Origin: an uncultured Bacilli bacterium
GTDB lineage: Bacteria > Bacillota_I > Bacilli_A > RF39 > UBA660
Length of the DNA: 36,385 nt
Reading direction: 5' to 3'
Assembly (NCBI GenBank): GCA_947632265.1
Contig: CANROP010000003.1
Location: 1 to 36,385, forward strand
Shown: positions 8,592-19,014 of the stretch, piece after piece
Layout of the letters: each line of letters begins with the position of its first letter
Position numbering within the stretch: position 1 is the first letter of the stretch
Translations under genes and position numbers: made by a program
Notes under the pieces: model-generated
What the model was told of the DNA's origin: nothing
The model's database searches: none
What the model saw: only the letters and a program-made list of their open reading frames with translations

Positions 8592-10244
8592 ATGAAAACT
8601 GATATAGAGATAAGCCAAGAATGTAGTATGTTAGATATTAATTCTGTTGCTTTAAAACTAGGTGTAGATTCAAAATATTTAGAGTGTTATGGTAATTATA
8701 AAGCAAAAATAAGTTTAGATATAAATAATACTTTAAATAAAGAAAATAGTAAATTAATACTTGTTACATCTATAAATCCTACTCCTTTTGGAGAAGGTAA
8801 GACAACTGTTAGTATTGGTATTAATGATGCATTAAATAAATTAGGTAAAAATAGTGTAGTAGTTTTAAGAGAACCATCACTAGGACCTGTATTTGGAATA
8901 AAAGGTGGAGCTACTGGTGGAGGATATTCACAAGTTGTACCTATGGAGGATATAAATCTTCATTTTACTGGAGATATACATGCGATAGAATCTGCTAACA
9001 ATTTACTTTGTGCGATTATAGATAATCATATATATCAAGGAAATAGTCTTGGTATAGAAAAAGTAGTATTTAATAGATGTGTAGATTTAAATGATAGGGC
9101 ACTTCGTAATGTTGTATTAAAATATGATAATAAAGGACTTGAAAGATTAGATCACTACAATATAACGGTTGCTAGCGAAATTATGGCAATACTTTGTTTA
9201 TCAAAAAATTTAGAAGATTTAAAATCTCGTATAGGCAACATTTTAATAGGATATGATAAAAACGATAAAATGATATTTGCTAAAGATTTAAACTGTGTAG
9301 GTGCTATTACATTACTTCTTAAAGATGCTATAAAACCTAATTTAGTTCAAACCTTAGAAAATAATCCAGCAATAATACATGGAGGACCTTTTGCTAATAT
9401 AGCTCATGGATGTAACTCTATAATTGCTACTAAGCTAGGATTAAAATTATGTGATTATGTCGTAACAGAAGCTGGATTTGGAGCTGATTTAGGTGCTGAA
9501 AAATTCTTGGATATTAAATGTAGAATAGCTAACTTAAAACCTAACTGTATAGTAATAAATACTACTGTTAGAGGATTAAAGTATAATGGGGAAGTATCTA
9601 AAGAAAATATCAATAAAGAAAATCTAGATGCTTTAGATATCGGAATTAAAAATCTAGATAGACATATAGAAAACATGTTAAAATATAGTAATAACATAGT
9701 TGTATGTATTAATAAATTTGAAACAGATACTGATAGAGAAATAGATTTAATAAAGAGTCATGTATCTAGAAATAATATACCTGTAAGTGTTATTGAATCA
9801 TATAAATTAGGTAGTAATGGTGCACTCTCTTTAGCAAGTAAAATAATAGATATTTGTAATAATGAAGTAGATTATAAGCCACTATACGATTGTAATGATT
9901 CAGTTATAAATAAAATAAATAAGATTGCAAAAGAAATATATAGAGCTAAATCTGTTATTATACCTAGTGAAGTAAAAAACAAAATAGAAATAATAGAAAA
10001 AAATAATTTAGGTAATTTACCTATATGTATAGCTAAAACTCAGTATTCATTTTCAGATGATGCTAAATTACTTGGTGCACCAACTGATTTTGATATGAAT
10101 GTAACAGATATAAAAGTTTCTAGTGGAGCAGGATTTATAGTTGTATATATGGGTAATATTATGACTATGCCAGGACTCGGTAAAAATTCTGCATATTTAA
10201 ACATGGATATAGATAAAAATGGAGTGATAAAGGGAGTATTTTAA
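8592..10244 (+). CDS. fhs: Formate--tetrahydrofolate ligase
   Basis: TSINPTPFGEGKTTVSIG, REPSLGPVFGIKGGATGGGYSQVVPMEDINLHFTGD; AGGAGG SD. Confidence 0.98.
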   Translation: MKTDIEISQECSMLDINSVALKLGVDSKYLECYGNYKAKISLDINNTLNKENSKLILVTSINPTPFGEGKTTVSIGINDALNKLGKNSVVVLREPSLGPVFGIKGGATGGGYSQVVPMEDINLHFTGDIHAIESANNLLCAIIDNHIYQGNSLGIEKVVFNRCVDLNDRALRNVVLKYDNKGLERLDHYNITVASEIMAILCLSKNLEDLKSRIGNILIGYDKNDKMIFAKDLNCVGAITLLLKDAIKPNLVQTLENNPAIIHGGPFANIAHGCNSIIATKLGLKLCDYVVTEAGFGADLGAEKFLDIKCRIANLKPNCIVINTTVRGLKYNGEVSKENINKENLDALDIGIKNLDRHIENMLKYSNNIVVCINKFETDTDREIDLIKSHVSRNNIPVSVIESYKLGSNGALSLASKIIDICNNEVDYKPLYDCNDSVINKINKIAKEIYRAKSVIIPSEVKNKIEIIEKNNLGNLPICIAKTQYSFSDDAKLLGAPTDFDMNVTDIKVSSGAGFIVVYMGNIMTMPGLGKNSAYLNMDIDKNGVIKGVF

Positions 10245-10895
10245 ATGAAGTTAAAACATGTATTAATAATAAGTTTAATATTAATAGTTTTATTAATTAT
10301 AACTACAATTATATTATATAAATTAAATATAATTGAACATAAAAAATACAGTAATAATGATTTTAATATAGATACGTATATAAGCAGTATTGATAAAGAT
10401 AATGATGGAATAGATGATCAAACTGATATACTAAATGAAGCAAAAAAGTATGTAAAAACAAAACCAAAATACAAAAGTAAATATTATAGTACTGGATATT
10501 CAAATGATGAATATGGAGTATGTACTGATGTAGTTGCTATCGCATTAAAAAATTCTGGATATGATCTTATGGAACTTGTAAACTCGGATATAATTAATAA
10601 TAAAGAGGATTATGATATTGATGTTATAGATAAAAATATAGATTTTAGAAGAGTAAAAAATTTAAAAGTATATTTCAAAAATACTGCTATAGAACTTACA
10701 ACTGATATAAATGAGTTGGATGAATGGCAGGGTGGAGATATAGTTATATTTGATAAGCATATTGCTATTGTATCTGATAATAGAAATAAAAATGGAATAC
10801 CTTTTATAATACATCATTCAAATCCATATCAAATAAGATATGAAGAAGATGTACTTGAAAATTATAATGTAGTAGGACATTATAGAATTAGTTAA
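10245..10895 (+). CDS. DUF1287 family (NlpC/P60-like) membrane-anchored protein
   Basis: N-terminal hydrophobic segment; YSNDEYGVCTDVVAIALKNSGYDL ... GGDIVIFDKHIAIVSD ... HHSNP motifs. Confidence 0.75.
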   Translation: MKLKHVLIISLILIVLLIITTIILYKLNIIEHKKYSNNDFNIDTYISSIDKDNDGIDDQTDILNEAKKYVKTKPKYKSKYYSTGYSNDEYGVCTDVVAIALKNSGYDLMELVNSDIINNKEDYDIDVIDKNIDFRRVKNLKVYFKNTAIELTTDINELDEWQGGDIVIFDKHIAIVSDNRNKNGIPFIIHHSNPYQIRYEEDVLENYNVVGHYRIS

Positions 10896-10956
10896 AATAT
10901 TATAGAAAAATATAAGATATCATGTTATAATTAATAATAGATGTAGGATGTGAGTT

Positions 10957-12069
10957 ATGAAAAAAAGTATTATTTGCACTTTAATTTTTATATTTCTTTT
11001 AATACCAAGTAAAATTAAAGCTATATCAATTAAAGATACCAATATAAGTGGACCAGATATGTCTGCTACAGGAAAGTATTTTTCTTTAACGTTTGATATT
11101 GATTTTTCTGATATTGATAAAGAAAAAATGGATTCATTAGGTATCTTCGCACTCGATTATCAAATTGATTTTGATGATAGTATTTTAGTTCTTAATAATA
11201 TAACATCTAAAGGATTTGATTCAGATTTATATACATATGATGGTAAATATTATGTATTAAGTACAATAAATATGGATGATCCATATAATAATAAATGTGC
11301 AGATGGATTTTTATTCTGTTATAATTATACTGCAACTTTAAACTTTTATTTAGTAGATACCGATAAAAAGGATACAACTATTAAAGTTAATGATATAGAG
11401 GTTGCTTTATATAATGTTAGTGATGAAGAAATAAATATTGATAATGTATCTTTAATAGAAGGCATATCAAATAAAAGTAAAACTTTATCTTTATATAAAT
11501 CTAGTAAAATTACTGAGAAAAAACCTGATGATATAGTTATTAAATCTGAACCTAAAATAGATTATGAAAAAATTCTTACACAAGATAGAACTGTAAGTAC
11601 TAGAAAATCTAATATTAATTATTTAGATTCACTTACTATAGAAAATTATCCAATTGAATTTTTAAAGAGTAAAAATGATTATGATATAATAGTAGATGAT
11701 AGTGTAAATGAACTTAAGATAGACATTAAATTATCAGATTCTAAAGCTACCTATAAAATTATAGGTGCAGATGATTTAAAAAGTAATAATTATAAAGTTA
11801 CTATAGAAGTAACAGCAGAAAATGGAGATAAAAATGTATATACTATAAATGCTAAAAAAGAAAAAGAAGAAGAAACTATAGAAATAGATAAACCTAAAAT
11901 AGATAATACAGAAGTAAAAAATGAAGAAAATCATTTAGTTAAAATAGATAAAAAATATATAAAAATAGGTATAATTATAATTTCTTTAATAATTTTTATT
12001 TCAATTATAGTAGGTATAATATCATTTATAAATGGTAAAAAAATAGATAAAGAATTAGATAAATTTTAA
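10957..12069 (+). CDS. Secreted/membrane-anchored protein: cohesin-like domain + cadherin-like beta-sandwich + C-terminal TM
   Basis: Signal peptide; FALDYQIDFDDSILVLNNITSKGF...; NYLDSLTIENYPIEFLKSKNDYDI...; C-terminal IIIISLIIFISIIVGIISF. Confidence 0.6.
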   Translation: MKKSIICTLIFIFLLIPSKIKAISIKDTNISGPDMSATGKYFSLTFDIDFSDIDKEKMDSLGIFALDYQIDFDDSILVLNNITSKGFDSDLYTYDGKYYVLSTINMDDPYNNKCADGFLFCYNYTATLNFYLVDTDKKDTTIKVNDIEVALYNVSDEEINIDNVSLIEGISNKSKTLSLYKSSKITEKKPDDIVIKSEPKIDYEKILTQDRTVSTRKSNINYLDSLTIENYPIEFLKSKNDYDIIVDDSVNELKIDIKLSDSKATYKIIGADDLKSNNYKVTIEVTAENGDKNVYTINAKKEKEEETIEIDKPKIDNTEVKNEENHLVKIDKKYIKIGIIIISLIIFISIIVGIISFINGKKIDKELDKF

Positions 12070-12095
12070 ATATATTAAATTAATTGTATAATATT

Positions 12096-12132
12096 AAATC
12101 TCTTTTTACATCATAGATGTGAAAGGAGATTT
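12096..12132 (+). promoter_or_regulatory. RNA hairpin enclosing the sigG Shine-Dalgarno
   Basis: AAATCTCTTTTTACATC ATA GATGTGAAAGGAGATTT: 17 contiguous pairs (2 G-U), 3-nt loop; AAAGGAG lies in the 3' arm, just upstream of ATG 12137. Confidence 0.7.
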
Positions 12133-12136
12133 TTAT

Positions 12137-12913
12137 ATGGCACGTCATAAGGTCGAAATTTGTGGCGTGAATACTGCGGATTTAAAAGCACTCACTAATG
12201 AAGAGATGATAGAATTATTTAAAAAGTATAATAATGGGGATTTACTTGCCAAAGAAAAACTTGTAAATGGGAATCTCAAATTAGTATTAAGTATTCTTAA
12301 AAAATATAATAATAGATGTGATAATATGGATGATTTATTTCAAGTTGGGTGCATAGGATTAATAAAAGCAATAGATAACTTTGATATTAATTTTGATGTT
12401 AAATTTTCAACATATGCAGTACCTATGATATTAGGGGAGGTTAAAAGATACTTACGTGATAATAATAGTATTAGAGTTGCACGTAGTATAAAAGACATCG
12501 CATACCATGCTATGCTCATTAAGGAAGAATTAATAAATAAATTAAATAGAGAGCCTACAATAAAAGAAATAGCTGAAAAATTAAATTTGCCTGAATTTGA
12601 GGTGGGTAGTGCAATAGACAGTATGAAAGATACTATAAGTATTTTTGAACCAATATATAATGATGGTGGAGATACAATATATCTTGAAGATCAAATAGAA
12701 GATAAAAATAATAAAATGAAATCTATTGATGATAGAGTAGCTCTAAAAGAAGCAATAGAGAAACTTAAAGATAAAGAAAAATATATAATAATAGAAAAAT
12801 ATATAACGGGTAAAACACAAATGGAACTAGCAAGCGAAATAGGTATATCTCAAGCACAGATCTCAAGACTTGAAAAAACTGCACTTAATAATATAAAAAA
12901 CAATATCAAATAA
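12137..12913 (+). CDS. sigG: Sporulation sigma factor SigG
   Basis: MARHKVEICGVNT...LVNGNLKLVLS...DDLFQVGCIGLIKAIDNFD...KFSTYAVPMILGE...FEPIYNDGGD closely matches B. subtilis SigG; track start 12119 is upstream GTG in the hairpin. Confidence 0.92.
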   Translation: MARHKVEICGVNTADLKALTNEEMIELFKKYNNGDLLAKEKLVNGNLKLVLSILKKYNNRCDNMDDLFQVGCIGLIKAIDNFDINFDVKFSTYAVPMILGEVKRYLRDNNSIRVARSIKDIAYHAMLIKEELINKLNREPTIKEIAEKLNLPEFEVGSAIDSMKDTISIFEPIYNDGGDTIYLEDQIEDKNNKMKSIDDRVALKEAIEKLKDKEKYIIIEKYITGKTQMELASEIGISQAQISRLEKTALNNIKNNIK

Positions 12914-12956
12914 TAGGCAAAAATACAATTTTCTCATATAATATAATGGTGATAGT

Positions 12957-13187
12957 ATGAGACTTTCTGATTTACAAGATAAAACAGTTATAAATTTAAT
13001 AGATGGAAAAGATATAGGAAATATAATCGATATAAGTTTAGATGAAAATGGTAAAACAGATGGGTTAATTGTAGAAAAACATAGATTTATAATATCTTAT
13101 TTTACAAGTAAAAAAGAATTTGTCGTAAAATGGGAGCAAATAGAGAAAATAGGCGAAGATGTTATACTAGTTAAAGTTGTTTATTAA
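12957..13187 (+). CDS. ylmC: YlmC/YmxH family PRC-barrel sporulation protein
   Basis: MRLSDLQDKTVINLIDGKDIGNIIDISLDENG; downstream of sigG as in Bacillus. Confidence 0.82.
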   Translation: MRLSDLQDKTVINLIDGKDIGNIIDISLDENGKTDGLIVEKHRFIISYFTSKKEFVVKWEQIEKIGEDVILVKVVY

Positions 13188-13221
13188 GATTTTTTGTGAT
13201 ATACTTATTATCGGTGATAAA

Positions 13222-14226
13222 GTGAAAGTTTTATTATATACAGAAAATGAAAAGATGTTGAGTAAATCTGGACTTGGAAAAGCAATAACACATCAAATGC
13301 GTGCACTTGAAGAAAATGGAATTGAATATACTGAAAATCCTGATGATGATTATGATATTGTGCATATTAACTATTATGGACCTAAATCTTTTAATCTAGC
13401 TAAGAAAGCAAAAAAAGAAGGTAAAAAAGTTGTATATCATGCTCATTCAACAGAAGAGGATTTTAGAAATTCATTCATACTTTCTAATCAAATCGCACCT
13501 ATTTTTAAAGACTGGATTATAAAGTGTTATAGTTTAGGTGATCATATCCTAACTCCAACTCCATATTCTAAACATTTACTAGAAAGTTATGGTATAGATG
13601 TTCCAATAACCGATATAAGCAATGGTATAGATGTTAAATTCTTTGAAAAAAATATTGAACTAGGTAAAAAGTTTAGAAAAGATTTTGGTTATAGTGATAG
13701 CGATAAAATTATTATGGGGGTAGGTTTATATATAGAAAGAAAAGGAATACTAGATTTTGTTGAACTAGCACGCAGGCTTCCACAATATAAATTTATTTGG
13801 TTTGGATATTCTCCACTAGCTGCAAGCCCTATTAAAATAAGAAAAGCCGTAAATACAAAACTAGATAACTTATTTTTTGCAGGTTATGTAGAACCAGAAG
13901 TATTAAGAGGAGCCTATAGTGGATGTAATCTTTATTTATTCCCAACACTAGAAGAGACAGAAGGTATTCCAATAATGGAAGCGTGTGCTGCTAAAATTCC
14001 AGCCTTAATACGCGATATACCAGTATTTTCTGGATGGTTAGAAGATGGAGTAAATGTATATAAGGCTAAAGATATAGATGAATTTGAAACAAAGATAAAA
14101 GGTATCTTAGAAAGAAAACTAAAAGATTTAACTGAAGAGGGATATAAAGTAGCTCTTTCAAGAGATGTAAAATTAGTTGGTAAAAAACTAATAGATGTAT
14201 ATAAATCAGTATTAGATGAAGAATAA
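13222..14226 (+). CDS. Glycosyltransferase family 4
   Basis: VHINYYGPKSF, HAHSTEEDFR, PNGxD-type 'ISNGIDVKFF', FPTLEETEGIPIMEACA; GTG start after GGTGAT. Confidence 0.85.
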   Translation: MKVLLYTENEKMLSKSGLGKAITHQMRALEENGIEYTENPDDDYDIVHINYYGPKSFNLAKKAKKEGKKVVYHAHSTEEDFRNSFILSNQIAPIFKDWIIKCYSLGDHILTPTPYSKHLLESYGIDVPITDISNGIDVKFFEKNIELGKKFRKDFGYSDSDKIIMGVGLYIERKGILDFVELARRLPQYKFIWFGYSPLAASPIKIRKAVNTKLDNLFFAGYVEPEVLRGAYSGCNLYLFPTLEETEGIPIMEACAAKIPALIRDIPVFSGWLEDGVNVYKAKDIDEFETKIKGILERKLKDLTEEGYKVALSRDVKLVGKKLIDVYKSVLDEE

Positions 14227-14290
14227 TAACTATTCTTTTTTCTTGTCTTTTAAGACATTTTCTTGTATAATATTTTAATAGGTGATAGTG

Positions 14291-17233
14291 ATGTATTTAA
14301 AAAAGATAATCGCACAAGGATTTAAATCTTTTGCAGACAATATAGTAATAGATTTAGATAATAATATATCAGGAATAGTTGGACCTAATGGATCTGGTAA
14401 AAGTAACGTCGTAGATGCGATAAGATGGGTACTTGGAGAACAGTCAGTAAAATCTCTTAGAGGAGAAGACAACATGACTGATATAATATTTGCTGGAAGT
14501 AAAAGTAGAAAACCTATGAATAGTGCATCCGTCACTTTAGTATTCAATAATTCAGATAATTATTTAAATATTTCTTTTGATGAAGTATCTATAAAAAGAA
14601 GACTATATAAAGATGGAACAAACGAGTTTTATTTAAATGGCGAAAAATGTAGATTAAAAGATATAAACGATTTACTTATGGATAGTGGAATCGCAAAAGA
14701 ATCATTCAATATAATATCTCAGGGAAAAATAGATGATATATTATCAAGTAAACCAGAAAATAGAAGAATTGTATTTGAAGAGGCTGCAGGTGTTTTAAAA
14801 TATAAAAAAAGAAAAGAAGAAGCATTAAGAAAGCTAGATAAGACACATGATAACATGAGTCGTGTTTTAGATATTATAAAAGAACTTGAAGTACAAATAG
14901 AGCCATTAAGAGAGCAAAAGATTAAAGCGGGTGAATATTTAAGTTTAAACGATGAATTAAAGGAATTAGAAATCTCTCTACTTGCAAGCGATATAACAAA
15001 TATAAATTATAAATATCAAGAAAACAAAGAAAAGATAGATGAATTAAAAGAAGAGATATTAAGTTTAAATACTAATACATCTTCTAATGAAGCAAAAAGT
15101 TCTTCATATAAATTAAAAATTAGTGAAATAGATGAAGAAATAAAAAAAGTACAAAAAGAATTATTAGATATGACTTCTACAGTAGAGAAAATAAATTCAA
15201 AAAAACAAATAATACTTGAAAGAAAAAAATATGAAGTAGAAGATACTAAATTACATGATTCTCTAATTAAACTAAAAGAGGATGAACTTAATCTAAAAAA
15301 CGATATTAATTCGTATAATAATGAGATTAAATTAAAAAATGATGAAATAAAAAATATAGATATATCTATAAGTGACATTACAAAAAAATTAAGTGATATT
15401 AAAAATAACAAAAATGATTTATTATATAAACTTAATAATACTTTAAAAAATTTAGAAATACTTAAAGTTAAGATAGATAACTTAAAAAATAACATAGAAA
15501 ACGATTCAACATTACCTACATCAGTTAAAAACGTTTTAAATAATCCTAAATTACGTGGAATACATAGGACGATAGGTTCATTAATCGAAGTAGATGAAAA
15601 ATATTCTAAAGCAATATCAATTAGTTTAGGAGCTAATGCATCTAATGTAGTTGTTGATAATGAAGTTGTAGCTAAAGAAGCAATAAATTATTTAAAAAAT
15701 AATAATTTAGGTAGAGTTACTTTTTTCCCACTTAATATAATAAAAGCAAAAAATATTGATGAGTATACTTTTAATATAATAAAAAAAGAAGAAGGATTTA
15801 CATCTATTGCAAGTAATATAGTAAAATATGATAAAACGTATAAAAATATAATAGATAATCAACTCGGTAATGTAATTGTTGTAGATAATATTGATAATGC
15901 TAATAGAATAAGTAAAAATATATCTTATAAGTATAGAGTTGTAACTCTTGATGGAGAAATTTTACATGTTGGTGGTTCACTTACAGGTGGAAGTATAAAA
16001 GTTAGAAATATAATAACAGATAAATATGAACTTGAAAGCAATATAAAATCATATGAAAAATTAGAAAATGAACAAAAGAATATTGAAAATAATATAAATC
16101 AAGTTGATTATGACTTAAAAGCATTAGAAGATAAATTATATGTACTTAATAAAGATAAAATAGGTAAAGAAGATTACATAAGTTTTAAAGAAAGATCTAT
16201 AAACGATTGTAATAAAAAGTTAGAAGAGGTAAATCTAGAAATATTAAGCATTAATAATTCTTTAAATAATACTATAGATAAAGAAGAAGAATCTATATTA
16301 AAAGAGTATTACGATGCAACTTTAAAAAAGAATGAAGTAGAATCTAATTTAAGAGAGTTAGAATATAAAAGAAATAGTTTATCTAGTGAACTAGAAGAGT
16401 TTGAATATACTATAAAAAAAGAAAACTCATTATATAATGAGAAAAATAATTTATTAAAAGAACTTGAAATAGATGTAAATAGAGCTGATGTTAAACTAGA
16501 TAATTTACTTAATACATTAAATGAAACATATTCTATGACTTATGAAAAAGCGATAAGTATGTATAAACTTGATATAGATGATAATATTGCTAGAAATAAA
16601 GTAAGTACATTAAAAAGAAAAATAAGAGATTTAGGACCTGTTAATTTAATGGCTAAAGAAGAATATGATAGAGTAAGTACTAGATATGAATTCTTAATAA
16701 AGCAACAAGAAGATTTAAAAAATGCAGAAAATACTTTACTAGAGATAATAGAAGAAATGGATTCTGTAATGAAACAAGATTTTTTAAGTACATTTAAACT
16801 TATACAAGAAAATTTTTCTTCTACTTTTAAAGAATTATTTAATGGTGGACATGCAGAATTATCATTAACTGACTCTAATAATTTACTTGAAACAGGTATA
16901 GAAATAATGGCATCTCCACCAGGAAAAACATTAAAAAGTATAAGTTTACTTTCAGGTGGAGAAAGAACTTTTACAGCAATCAGTTTACTTTTTGCAATCC
17001 TAAAATCTAGACCAGTTCCATTTTGTGTGTTAGATGAAGTTGAAGCGGCCCTAGATGAGGTAAACGTAGAAGCATTTGGTAAATATATAAACAAATTAAA
17101 AGATAAAACACAATTCATAATAATTACACATAAGAAAAAAACTATGGAATTTGCAGATGTATTATATGGAATTACTATGCAAGAATCTGGAGTAAGTAAA
17201 TTAGTTTCAGTAAAACTTGAAGATTTAAAATAA
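14291..17233 (+). CDS. smc: Chromosome segregation protein SMC
   Basis: MYLKKIIAQGFKSFAD, GPNGSGKSNVVDAIRWVLGEQS, hinge, LSGGERTFTAISLLFAI, CVLDEVEAALDE. Confidence 0.97.
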   Translation: MYLKKIIAQGFKSFADNIVIDLDNNISGIVGPNGSGKSNVVDAIRWVLGEQSVKSLRGEDNMTDIIFAGSKSRKPMNSASVTLVFNNSDNYLNISFDEVSIKRRLYKDGTNEFYLNGEKCRLKDINDLLMDSGIAKESFNIISQGKIDDILSSKPENRRIVFEEAAGVLKYKKRKEEALRKLDKTHDNMSRVLDIIKELEVQIEPLREQKIKAGEYLSLNDELKELEISLLASDITNINYKYQENKEKIDELKEEILSLNTNTSSNEAKSSSYKLKISEIDEEIKKVQKELLDMTSTVEKINSKKQIILERKKYEVEDTKLHDSLIKLKEDELNLKNDINSYNNEIKLKNDEIKNIDISISDITKKLSDIKNNKNDLLYKLNNTLKNLEILKVKIDNLKNNIENDSTLPTSVKNVLNNPKLRGIHRTIGSLIEVDEKYSKAISISLGANASNVVVDNEVVAKEAINYLKNNNLGRVTFFPLNIIKAKNIDEYTFNIIKKEEGFTSIASNIVKYDKTYKNIIDNQLGNVIVVDNIDNANRISKNISYKYRVVTLDGEILHVGGSLTGGSIKVRNIITDKYELESNIKSYEKLENEQKNIENNINQVDYDLKALEDKLYVLNKDKIGKEDYISFKERSINDCNKKLEEVNLEILSINNSLNNTIDKEEESILKEYYDATLKKNEVESNLRELEYKRNSLSSELEEFEYTIKKENSLYNEKNNLLKELEIDVNRADVKLDNLLNTLNETYSMTYEKAISMYKLDIDDNIARNKVSTLKRKIRDLGPVNLMAKEEYDRVSTRYEFLIKQQEDLKNAENTLLEIIEEMDSVMKQDFLSTFKLIQENFSSTFKELFNGGHAELSLTDSNNLLETGIEIMASPPGKTLKSISLLSGGERTFTAISLLFAILKSRPVPFCVLDEVEAALDEVNVEAFGKYINKLKDKTQFIIITHKKKTMEFADVLYGITMQESGVSKLVSVKLEDLK

Positions 17234-17250
17234 TATAGGGAAGGGATATC

Positions 17251-18186
17251 ATGAATTATTTATTATATGGAACAGAAAAATATTTAATAGATAAAGAAAT
17301 AAAAAATGTAATAAGTAACAATAATTTTGAAGATTTAAATATTTCAAAATACGATTTAGAATTTAATACTATAAAAGAAATATTAGAAGATGCAAAAACG
17401 GTATCTCTTTTTGATGATAATAAATTAATAATAGTAGATAATGCAAGTATATTTAGTAGAACTACAAAAAAAATTGATGACGTAGATTTACTAGAAGATT
17501 ATTTAAAAAATAATAATAGTAATACATTTATTATATTTATAAATCATAATGAAAAAGTAGATAGTGTAAAAAAAATATTTAAAAATATAAAAGAACATGG
17601 AAAAATAAAAGAGTTTAATGCTGAAAAGAATATAGTAAGTAATGTAAAAGGAATGTTTGATGATTATAAGATAAGTATAGAATTAGTTGAATTACTTATA
17701 TCTAGAGTAGGTAAGAATTTAGAAATTTTATATAATGAAGTAGAAAAATTAAAAATATATAAAATAGATGATAAGATAATAACAAAAGAAGATATTATTA
17801 ATTTATCTATTGAAAATGTAGATATAGATATATTTAAATTTGTAGATGATATAATAAATAAAAATAAAAGTAATGCGATAAAAACTTATAAAGAACTTTT
17901 AAAAATAAACGAGGAACCAATAAAAATAATCGCACTTATCTCAAGTAAATTTAGACTTATGTATCAAGCAACTTTATTAGCTAAAAAAGGATATACTGAA
18001 GATGATATATCCCTAATATTAAAAGTTCATAAATATCCAGTTCATTTAGCTATTATATCAGGATATAAATATAATCCTAAAATACTACTTAAATACTTAT
18101 CTGATTTAGCAGATTTAGATATTGGAATAAAGACAGGTGAAAAAGATAAAGAACTCGCACTTGAACTATTTATTCTTTCTTTATAG
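17251..18186 (+). CDS. holA: DNA polymerase III subunit delta
   Basis: NYLLYGTEKYLIDKEI..., LLEDYLKNNNSNTFIIFI..., GKNLEILYNEVEKL. Confidence 0.85.
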   Translation: MNYLLYGTEKYLIDKEIKNVISNNNFEDLNISKYDLEFNTIKEILEDAKTVSLFDDNKLIIVDNASIFSRTTKKIDDVDLLEDYLKNNNSNTFIIFINHNEKVDSVKKIFKNIKEHGKIKEFNAEKNIVSNVKGMFDDYKISIELVELLISRVGKNLEILYNEVEKLKIYKIDDKIITKEDIINLSIENVDIDIFKFVDDIINKNKSNAIKTYKELLKINEEPIKIIALISSKFRLMYQATLLAKKGYTEDDISLILKVHKYPVHLAIISGYKYNPKILLKYLSDLADLDIGIKTGEKDKELALELFILSL

Positions 18187-18994
18187 ATGAGAGGAGAAAA
18201 TATTATAAAAAATATAAAAGATAAACGAAATAAAAATGAAGTATTTAATCTCACATCGACAAATGTAGTTATAAAAGATAATATTAAATTAGAAATCGAT
18301 AAATTAAAAAAAGAAGTAGAAAAGAATGCAAAACGTTTTGTAAATATATTATCTAATAACTGTTCGAGTGCTAATTTAGAAAAATTTTTCAATAATTTTT
18401 CCGTAACTGAATTTAATTTAGAACACATAGGAGAAAAGTCCGATGTTATAGGAGTTTATCTACCTTGGAATTTAAAAAAACAAATAGTATATTTATATTG
18501 CTTTTCTGCAATAGATCATGAATTTATGCATATGGCAAGTACTGATTTAATAGGTAATTATACTTGTATAGGATTTTGTATAACTTATAAAAATTTTAAA
18601 AGGAGTATAGGAAGGTACTTTAATGAAGGTTATACTCAGTTAATGGTTGAAAGATATTTAAAGCCTAAAAATCATTCATATCGTACTTTTGTAGTAATCG
18701 CAAGAGAAATAGAAGAGCTAATCGGAAAAGATAAAATGGAAAATTTATTTTTTTACTGATGGGTTAATTGGACTTGTAGAAGAACTTAAAAACTATGCTG
18801 ATGTAGAATTTATAATAGATTTTTTAAATAACGTAGATGAATTACATGATATAGAAATTGAATATAATAAAGCTAATTCTATTTCAGATAAAATAATTAA
18901 TAGTAAAAAGTATTATGCTATTTTATCTAAAATTGATATATTTATAAATAATTGTAAAAATAAAAATATAGGTATTCAAAAAAGGTTAAATTGA
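18187..18994 (+). pseudogene. Putative HExxH metallopeptidase-like protein, frameshifted at a T7 tract
   Basis: DHEFMHMAS + FNEGYTQLMVERY; frame 0 stops at 18757-18759 after T7 (18748-18754); frame from 18755 (TDGLIGLVEELKNYADVEFIIDFLNNVDEL...) is open to TGA 18992-18994 and matches the paralogue at 22949. Confidence 0.72.
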
Positions 18995-19014
18995 TTTTAA
19001 CCTTTTTAATCTAT
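18977..19014. terminator. Bidirectional terminator between convergent genes
   Basis: AAAAAAGGTTAAA ttga TTTTAACCTTTTTT. Confidence 0.75.

Noticed and set aside
14275-17118. Antisense ORFs within smc (14275-14547, 15016-15495, 16540-17118 minus)
   Set aside because: Opposite strand of a confidently assigned gene; low-complexity Ser/Phe/Leu-rich translation typical of antisense AT-rich coding DNA.
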